A DNA stretch of 64,000 bases from CAVYWD01 sp963772225 (lineage in GTDB: Bacteria > Myxococcota > Myxococcia > Myxococcales > UBA5297), in assembly GCA_963772225.1 (NCBI GenBank), contig CAVYWD010000009.1:202546-266545 (forward strand). Reading direction: 5' to 3'. The notes beneath the pieces were generated by a model. That model saw only the letters and a program-made list of their open reading frames with translations. It was not told the DNA's origin and ran no database searches. Shown piece after piece: positions 57,871-64,000 of this stretch. Numbering within the stretch: the first letter of the stretch is position 1; every line of letters starts with the position of its first letter. The position numbers were made by a program, and so were the translations under genes.

Positions 57871-57907
57871 TGACGTCCCGGGCCCTGCTCAGACGATATT
57901 ACACAGC

Positions 57908-57952
57908 AAGCCGGCGGGAGCATTCCCTGTTACGAGACGCTACCGCCGGCTT
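57908..57952. terminator. Strong hairpin after selD, terminator-like
   Basis: AAGCCGGCGG (57908-57917) pairs perfectly with CCGCCGGCTT (57943-57952) around a 25-base loop. Only TGATTGTGTT follows, so the T-run is poor. It lies between selD and a convergent minus-strand gene and may serve both. Confidence 0.5.
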
Positions 57953-57973
57953 GATTGTGTTAACGGTTGGCGA

Positions 57974-58481
57974 TTACGGGTAAGCGCTGGGCGATGCGCC
58001 GGGCAGAGGTGTGTTGTCTGCCGGGTATCCGGACAAGCCCGACGTGGCCTGGGGCGAGGGCGGCGGAGACGTGGCGGTCATGCTGGTTGGAGTAACCTTT
58101 CCTTGGGCCGCCGTAGAGGTGGGCGACTGAGCGGCCGTACTGGGGACCGTAGCAGTTTTTGATTAAGTCGGGGTGAACGTGAGGGAAGGCGGCGGTGTCT
58201 GGGTGGCCACTCGCGCCGGCGTGAGGCGCGTGGCGAAGGCGGCGGTCCATTCGGGCGGCAGCGTCGGGAAAGGCTCCGTGGCGCCGAGCGCCGATGGTGG
58301 CAGCGCCGTTGACACGGCGGGCGGCGTGGCCGGGCGGAGGCGCGACGGCACAAACTGCGGAAAGGCGAAGACCAGTCCGTAGAGCAGGCAGACCAGGCAG
58401 GTCAAGCTCACGAACACGATGGTCAGCGTATCCCATAGCGAGCGGGTGCAGCGGAATTGGGCGGAGCTGAGCAGGTTTCAT
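57974..58481 (-). CDS. Membrane-anchored protein with Thr/Pro/Ser-rich tail (frameshifted)
   Basis: About 168 residues after two one-base repairs. From ATG 58481 the repaired start reads MNLLSSAQFRCTRSLWDTL, followed by a membrane helix (VSLTCLVCLLYGLVFAF). The rest is a low-complexity extracellular tail rich in Thr, Pro and Ser (KTATVPSTAAQSPTSTAAQ; TPLPGASPSAYP at the end). Such tails are common in Anaerolineae surface proteins. Breaks are near 58476 and 58163. No catalytic domain is visible and the function is unknown. Confidence 0.5.
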
Positions 58482-58509
58482 AGGCTATGACTTCCAAAGC
58501 CAAGTCAGG

Positions 58510-58692
58510 CGCAATTATACATATCGTTTGTCGCCTGAGCTAGGCAACCTGATTAAGGCGTTTTTCCGGCGGGCTGGGGTGCCGATGGCTGGATGAACCG
58601 AGGCCGGGGCACGTGCTCCGGCCTCTTGTTGTTTGTATCGAGTAAGCAAGCACAATTACAACTATCAACTCTCGCCCGACCTATGCAACCTG
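58510..58692. repeat. Two imperfect 41-bp direct repeats
   Basis: 58511-58551 and 58652-58692 share about 30 of 41 positions, best at their ends (CAATTA at the left and GCAACCTG at the right). A terminator-like hairpin lies between them. They may be relics of a duplicated regulatory region. Confidence 0.45.
58600..58634 (+). terminator. Rho-independent terminator-like hairpin
   Basis: GAGGCCGG (58600-58607) pairs perfectly with CCGGCCTC (58618-58625) around a 10-base loop and is followed by TTGTTGTTT. No plus-strand gene ends immediately upstream, so its transcript is unclear. Confidence 0.55.
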
Positions 58693-59235
58693 GCAGAGAC
58701 GCTATTCAGGCAGCCGTGCCGTTGGCAGCGTGATACCCGAGACCGGCACAATAGGGTATAGCGACGACGGATCGCGCCCGCCGCGCCCCCCGGCCGCCTG
58801 CAGGTCGCTCAGGTAGATCACTCCAGGGGACGGATTGCGGCCCGAGGCACCGGGAGATGCGAACCATCTTGGGTCAAACCCCCGAAATCCCTTGACTATA
58901 CTCACTAAGTGAGTATATAATGCCGCTTGGCTTCAGGCTGGTGCGGCGACGGGTCCGGATCAACGGGGAGGCGTCGCCGGCCACACTGATAAGCACTAAC
59001 ATCAGAAGTTTTCCAGACGATATCCAGCGTTCCAGCCATCAACATGGCAGGTATTGCCCGATGTTGAAGGCGGTGCGCTGTCACGCGCCGCTCCATGCTG
59101 TTGGCGGCATCGCGGTGGAAGTTGCCAACTGGCAGCGTTTGCCGGCATCCGGCCGGGTCAGCGCCGTCTACGGGCTGTACAAGAACGGCGGTTAAGTCGG
59201 CCTAGCGAGCTCTTGCGCTCAAGAAAGGTATACTC
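58693..59235. other. Unresolved region around the modA promoter
   Basis: About 540 bases without a recognised gene. A minus-strand frame (58702-58905) encodes PGVIYLSDLQAAGG and ends GITLPTARLPE, which may be the end of a decayed gene. A plus-strand frame (58920-59195) fills the modA leader, but I do not recognise it. Frameshifts here may hide a regulator gene. Confidence 0.35.
58892..58921 (+). promoter_or_regulatory. Sigma-70 promoter with palindromic operator in its spacer
   Basis: TTGACT (58892-58897), an 18-base spacer and a perfect TATAAT (58916-58921). The spacer is filled by the palindrome ATACTCAC-TAA-GTGAGTAT (58898-58916). A repressor bound there would block polymerase. It reads toward modA, about 300 bases downstream. 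Confidence 0.75.
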
Positions 59236-60084
59236 ATGAACGAATCGCTTTGCTCTTCCTTGTCCTGGCAAGTCTCCTGTCGGCCTGCGCACCGGCTGCC
59301 ACCCCGCTGCCGCCGACGCCGCTGCCGCCGACGCCACTTCCGCCGACCGCGGTGCCCCCGACCTCGGCGCCGGCCGCGCGCACGTTGACGGTTTTTGCCG
59401 CCGCCTCGCTGACCGGCTCCTTTGGGGAGATCGGCAAGGCCTTCGAAGCCGCCAACCCCGGCGTGCCGGTAAAATTCAACTTTGCCGGTTCCCAAGTGTT
59501 GCGCACTCAGATCGAGCAGGGGGCACCGGCGGATGTGTTCGCGTCAGCCGACCACAAGAACATGGAACCTCTGGTCACGGAGAACTTGGCCGCTGCTATC
59601 AAGACTTCGCAACCAACCTGCTGACGGTCATCCTGCCGCCGAAGAACCCGGCCAACGTCCAAACCCTCCAGGATTTGGCCAAGCCCGGTCTGAAACTCGT
59701 CCTGGAAGATCCGTCTGTCCCGGCCGGGAACTCACCGCCAGATCCTGGCGAACATGAGCCAGGACCCCACCTACGGCACAGATTTCAGCCCGAAGGTGCT
59801 GTCCAACGTGGTTTCCAACGAGACCGACGTGAAGGCGGTGGTGTCCAAGGTGGATATGGGCGAAGCGGACGCCGGGATCGTCTATGTCACGGATGCCATC
59901 GCCGCGCCGGATCTAAAGACGATAGCCATACCCCCCAATTTCAATGTGATTGCCCACGTACCCGATCGCCGCGCTGATCAAGGCCCCCAATGCGGACCTG
60001 GCCGCGGCGTTCGTGGCCTACATCCTGTCAGCCGATGGGCAGGCGTTGATGAAGAAGTGGGGTTTTTCTCCGGCTAAGCCTTAG
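59236..60084 (+). CDS. modA: Molybdate-binding lipoprotein ModA (frameshifted)
   Basis: About 280 residues after repair. A signal peptide with lipobox LLSAC and a PLPPTPLPPT spacer is followed by the periplasmic binding protein. LTVFAAASLTGSFGEIGKAF, SQVLRTQIEQGAPADVFASA and VLEDPSVPAGN are ModA signatures; the Ser residues in AAASLT and GSQ contact the oxyanion. EADAGIVYVTDAIA and ADGQALMKKWGFSP close the protein. Breaks occur near 59243, 59605, 59735 and 59965. It provides molybdate (or tungstate) for the downstream Mo enzyme. Confidence 0.9.
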
Positions 60085-60390
60085 CGTTGAGCGCTACGCG
60101 GCCCCCGTTCCATCAACGCGAAGTGGACAATTCGCCAGGCTGGGGATTTATCGTCGCCAGCCTGGCCTCGGCGCGCTGGACCGGCATACCGCTGTTTGTG
60201 CCGGTTTGGCTGTCCATGGCCAGGGAACTCCGCAAGTATCTTCCCCCGAAAGCAAGCAGGACGCGATGGCGCTGCCCGCGTAACCTTCTGGTCTGCGCTG
60301 TCTTGGCCTTGCTCACGACCACGCCCCTCGCGCATATCCTGGCATGTCGCGTTCCGAGCCGCATTGGCCCTGAACTGCGGCTGTCTTGAA
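60085..60390 (+). pseudogene. Possible remnant of a ModB-type permease N-terminus
   Basis: A hydrophobic stretch (VLALLTTTPLAHILACR in one frame, VTFWSAL just before it in another) resembles the first transmembrane helix of ModB permeases, which follow modA. It is short, broken and followed by operator sequence, so the permease is lost or misassembled. Weak evidence. Confidence 0.25.
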
Positions 60391-60415
60391 CCCCGCCGCG
60401 CCCTCAGGACTCGTG

Positions 60416-60434
60416 ATACTCACTTAGTGAGTAC
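60416..60434. promoter_or_regulatory. Second copy of the palindromic operator
   Basis: ATACTCAC-TTA-GTGAGTAC matches the operator at 58898-58916 at all but two positions. It is 20 bases upstream of the -35 of the promoter before mop. No good -35/-10 overlaps it, unlike copy 1. Confidence 0.75.
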
Positions 60435-60453
60435 ATAAGACGTTTACGTAACA

Positions 60454-60481
60454 TTGACACCCGGGCGCAATGCTGTAGAAT
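60454..60481 (+). promoter_or_regulatory. Candidate sigma-70 promoter for mop
   Basis: TTGACA (60454-60459), a 16-base spacer and TAGAAT (60476-60481). The -35 is perfect and the -10 matches five of six. It leaves a leader of about 230 bases before the mop ATG at 60717. Confidence 0.65.
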
Positions 60482-60716
60482 TCCCTCAGCGTTATGAAGC
60501 CTTTGCACAACGTTGATGGCCTTTCGCTCCGATCAGCTTCCTGAGCCAGAGTGTTTTGCCAATCGTTATGGCGAAGGACCATAGCACTCGTCGCCAAGCC
60601 GACGCCACTCAACAAGGAGGACCCAGCGAACCGACAGACCTGACCGCGGCTTACCTCACTCCCAGACCGTTTCCGTACGCGAACTCACCCATTCGCTTTG
60701 CCTAGGAGACATCCAA

Positions 60717-63461
60717 TGGAAAAGAAGACTGTCACTATCAACGGAGTTCCAAAAACCCTGGTCGTCGATCCGGAGGCCACCTTGGGAGACGTCCTCCGGC
60801 GGCAGTTGCTGCTGACGGGCACCAAGGTCGGCTGCGGCGAGGGTCATTGCGGTGCGTGCTCCGTCATCGTGGACGGCAAGCTGGCGCTGGCCTGCGTGAT
60901 CAAAATGGCCAAGCGTGCCCGACGGCGCCAAGATCATCACCGTCGAAGGCATCGGCACACCGGAGAACCTGCACCCGATCCAGATGGCCCTGGATGGCTC
61001 ACGGCGCGCGCGCAGTGCGGCTTCTGCACGCCCGGCTTTGTGGTGTCGGCCAAGGCTCTGCTGGACAAAACCCCGTCCCACCCGCGAGGAAGTGCGCGAC
61101 TGGTTCCGAAGCACCGCAATGCCTGCCGCTGCACCGGCTACAAGCCGCTCGTGGACGCGGTCATGGACGCGGCCAAGGTGATGCGCGGCGAAATGACCAA
61201 GTCGACGACTTCGCGTTCAAGATGCCCGCCGACGGCCGCATCTGGGGCAGCAACTATCCGCGCCCCACGCGCCATGGCCAAGGTCACCGGCACCATCGAC
61301 TACGGCGCAGGACCTGGGCCTGCAAGATGCCGCCCGACACGCTGCAGCTGGCCCTGGTGCAGGCCAAGGTGTCGCACGCCAATATCCTCTCCATCGACAC
61401 CTCTGAAGCCGAGAAAATGCCCGGCGTCGTCAAGGTGGTCACGCACAAAGACGTCAAGGGCAAAAACCGCATCACCGGCCTGATCACCTTCCCGACCAAC
61501 AAGGGCGACGGCTGGGATCGGCCGATACTCTGCGACGACGAAGGTCTTCCAGTTCGGCGACGCGATCGCCATCGTCTGCGCCGACACCGAGGCGAGCAGG
61601 CCGAGGCCGCGGCGGAAAAGGTCAAGGTCGAACTGGAAGAGCTGCCCGCCTACATGAGCGCGCCTGCGGCCATGGCCGACGACGCCATCGAGATCCACCC
61701 CGGCACTCCCAACGTGTACTACGAGCAGAAGATCGCCAAGGGCGCGGACACCAAGCCGATCATGGCGTCGGCTGCCTACGTGGTCGGAAGGCGAATACTA
61801 TCTCCAGCGCCAGCCGCACCTGACCATCGGAGCCGGACGTGGGTTTCGCCTACTTCGACGAGGAAGGCCGGCTGACCATCCACTCCAAGAGCATCGGCCT
61901 CCACCTGCACCACGCCGATGATCGCTCCGGGCCTCGGCATCGAGCCGGAAAAGCTGCGCCTCGTCCAGAACCCGGCCGGCGGCACCTTCGGCTACAAGTT
62001 CAGCCCGACCATGGAGGCGCTGCTCGGCGTGGCCTGCCATGGCGACCGGCCGCCCGGTCTTCCTGGAGTACGACTACTACCAGCACATCACCTATACCGG
62101 CAAGCGCTCGCCCTTCTGGATCAAGCTCAAGCTGGCCGCCGACAAGGACGGCAAGATCGTGGCCATGGAGAGCGACTGGATCGTGGACCACGGTCCGTAC
62201 TCCGAATTCGGCGACCTGCTGACGTTCGCGCGGCGCGCAGTTCATCGGCGCGGGCTACGACATCCCCAACATCCGAGGCACAGGGCCGCACGGTCTGCAC
62301 GAACCACGCGTGGGGTTCGGCCTTCCGGGCCTACGGCTCGCCGCAGAGCATTCCTGGCCTCGCGAAAGCCTGATCGACGAGCTGGCCGAGAAGATGGGAG
62401 TGGACCCCTTGGAGCTGCGCTACAAGAACATCTATCGCCCGGGCGACACCACCCCCACCGGCCAGACGCCCGAGGTCTTCCGCTTCCCGAAATGTTCGAC
62501 AAGCTGCGCCCGCTGTACAAGGCGGCCAAGAAAAGGCCAAGAAGCGAGTCCACGCCGGAGAAAAGAAGGGCGTGGGCGTCTCGCTCGGCATCTACGGCTG
62601 CGGCCTGGACGGTCCGGACGCTCGCGAAGCCTGGGTCGAGCTGACCCGGACGGCGTCACCGTCTACAACATCCTGGGAGGACCACGGCCAGGGCGCCGAC
62701 ATGGGTGCCTTGGGCACCGCCACGAAGCCCTGCGGCCGCTGGGCATCGCGCCGGAGAAGATCAAGCTGGTCATGAACGACACGGCATCGTGCCCAACAGC
62801 GGGCCTCAGGCGGCAGCCGCCAGCAGGTCATGACCGGCAACGCCATCAAGAACGGCTGCGACAGCTGCTCGCGGCCATGCGCAAGGCCGACGGCACCTAC
62901 CGCACCTACGACGAGATGGTGGCCGAGAACATCCCGCTGCGCTACACCGGCAAATGGGCCGCCTCCATGTGCACCGCCTGCGACGAAAACTGCCAGGGCA
63001 AGCCCGTTCCCGGTCTACATGTACGGCGTCTTCATGGCCGAAGTGGCGGTGGACACCAAGACCGGCAAGACCACGGTCGAGGGCTTCACGGTGGTGGCCG
63101 ACGTGGGCAAGATCAACAACCAGCTCGTCGGTGGACGGCCAGATGTACGGCGGCATGGCCCAGGGCATCGGCCTGGCCCTGTCCGAGGACTTCGAGGACC
63201 TGAAGAAGCACACCACCCTGCTCGCCTGCGGCATGCCCTTCGCCAAGGACATCCCCGACGAGTTCGACATCCTCTACGTCGAGACCCCGCGGGAGATACG
63301 GGCCGTTCGGCGCGGCCGGCGTCGGCGAGATGCCCCTGACTTCGCCGCACGTTGCGGTCATCAACGCCATCTACGAACGCCACCGGCGTGCGGATCACGC
63401 ACCTCCCGCCCTGCCCGAGAAAGTGCTCGCGGGCATCAAAGCGAAGCAGGCCAAGAAGTAG
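60717..63461 (+). CDS. mop: Molybdenum aldehyde oxidoreductase Mop (multiply frameshifted)
   Basis: About 910 residues after repair, collinear with the Desulfovibrio gigas aldehyde oxidoreductase of the xanthine oxidase family, which oxidises aldehydes to acids. The plant-type [2Fe-2S] domain has KVGCGEGHCGACSVIV with Cys spaced C-x4-C-x2-C-x11-C. The second cluster domain has QCGFCTPGF and RNACRCTGYKPLVDAVMDAA. The Mo-binding part includes VTHKDVKGKNRITGLITFPT, GGTFGYKFSPTMEALLGVA and WEDHGQGADMGALGTA, and the catalytic Glu is in GVGEMPLTSPH near the end. At least ten single-base breaks occur. No FAD domain is expected in this class. Ribosome site AGGAGA precedes ATG 60717. Confidence 0.93.
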
Positions 63462-63510
63462 TCCGTTCGCGCGGGGCCTGATCCAATCGGTCAGGCCCCC
63501 CTGAAGTGGT

Positions 63511-63549
63511 CAGGGTGCGCTTGGGTTTCGCCTGGCGCACCCTGCTTTT
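63511..63549 (+). terminator. Rho-independent terminator of mop
   Basis: CAGGGTGCGC (63511-63520) pairs perfectly with GCGCACCCTG (63535-63544) around a 14-base loop, followed by CTTTTC. It lies 50 bases after the mop stop. Confidence 0.8.
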
Positions 63550-63584
63550 CAGATGACGTTTGCGCCGCCGCGCACCAAAACCCG

Positions 63585-64000
63585 ATGACGGTCTTCCAAG
63601 ATCTGCTGTCAGCCGTGCCAGCCGAGGCGCTGGACCTGCCCGTCCAAGACATGCTGGTGGGGCTCTACTGGACAGCGGTGCGAAGCCAGGCGTGGGTTTG
63701 GCCGCTACGCCGACGGAGGTCTCGTGCTGCTTCGCAGACGATGTGCCGGGAGTTGGCCGGCTGCACGAGCAACCTGCTCGCGCCCTCACTGCCCTGCTTC
63801 AATCAGCTCACCCGGTTGAAGTGAGCGTCGGTCTGGCGGCGCTCAATTCACTTATCGCCGTCGACGAGCGCGAAGGCGTTGAGCTTAACGCCCGCGACCT
63901 GCTGCTGGCGCGCGGTCGCGGAAAGAATGTGGTCACTGTCGGGCATTTTCCGTTCACCGACGCGCTGCGCGCCGTGGCCGCGCGGCTGTGGGTGCTGGAG
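63585..64000 (+). CDS. DUF4213/DUF364 putative metal-chelation protein, N-terminal part
   Basis: Partial; runs off the window. ATG 63585 reads MTVFQDLLSAVPAEALDLPV and VGLYWTAVRSQ. After a one-base repair near 63690, GVGLAATPTEVSCCFADDVP continues, then SVGLAALNSLIAVDEREGVE and the DUF364 start NVVTVGHFPFTDALRAVAA. The family is described structurally as a putative heavy-metal chelation protein and often sits near metal-dependent genes. Its place after mop suggests a role with molybdenum or its cofactor. Confidence 0.8.

Noticed and set aside
58892..58921. ModE-type binding box
   Set aside because: The palindrome's ACTCAC/GTGAGT arms do not match the TATA-rich ModE consensus I know.
58905..59096. 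Small minus-strand gene over the operator
   Set aside because: It starts inside the modA leader, has no ribosome site or recognisable motif, and overlaps the promoter.
60482..60716. Molybdenum-cofactor riboswitch
   Set aside because: I could not match the conserved elements by eye; kept only as a test to run.

Overview
The window looks like two different genomes joined at about 47,470. Positions 1 to ~47,470 have very high GC and gene content typical of Myxococcota (the former Deltaproteobacteria): a SctL/FliH-type ATPase regulator, an Hsp70/J-protein/TPR cluster, trmFO, xerC and hslVU, an HDOD-fused Ser/Thr kinase, a chemoreceptor and a complete Bat aerotolerance operon. Positions ~47,470 to 64,000 have different base and codon use and look like Chloroflexota (Anaerolineae): a RecG with the Chloroflexota-type N-terminal extension, tandem DegV proteins with a fatty-acid kinase, and lipoproteins with Pro/Thr linkers. 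The taxonomy is inferred from gene content. Both genes at the join are cut off, so an assembly or amplification chimera is the simplest reading.

Frameshifts are frequent, and almost all can be repaired by adding or removing one base. They are sparse but oddly patterned in the first 22 kb and dense after 41 kb. I read them as consensus errors, so most interrupted genes are given as single coding regions with the break noted.

Layout of the first part: sctL/fliH (1-0.7 kb) converges on a minus-strand run of J-domain/TPR protein, Hsp70 and a TPR/proline-rich protein (0.7-5.8 kb). A lipoprotein gene follows, then xerC-hslV-hslU (7-9.9 kb) with a tandem duplication of the hslU 3' end. Next come an orphan ATP-grasp ligase, a beta-propeller lipoprotein coupled to trmFO (10-14.5 kb), a four-unit 60-bp tandem repeat, a DUF47/PhoU-like protein and a DksA-like zinc finger. 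A kinase-HDOD fusion diverges from a receiver-only regulator and a chemoreceptor (16-21 kb). After that are yebC, two tandem DUF4139 proteins, a thioredoxin, an XRE regulator with a zinc-knuckle tail, a GH57-like protein, glutamate dehydrogenase, an Rsm22-like methyltransferase, an EF-G paralogue, an MltD-like transglycosylase and a Fis-like protein (21-36.6 kb). The moxR-DUF58-batA-batB-batC-batD-batE operon occupies 37.3-46 kb, followed by a truncated GT39-like membrane protein.

Layout of the second part: truncated recG, three degV (fakB-type) genes, fakA and a yloU/Asp23 gene on the minus strand form a likely exogenous fatty-acid kinase locus, divergent from rpmB (47.5-54.2 kb). rpe, a CYTH-CHAD protein and selD follow. 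The selD gene has an in-frame UGA exactly at its catalytic Cys/Sec position. From 58.9 kb to the end is a molybdenum locus: a promoter with a palindromic operator in its spacer, modA, a possible modB remnant, a second operator copy, mop (Mo aldehyde oxidoreductase close to the Desulfovibrio gigas enzyme) and a DUF4213/DUF364 metal-chelation protein running off the end. No rRNA, tRNA, CRISPR array or insertion sequence was recognised.
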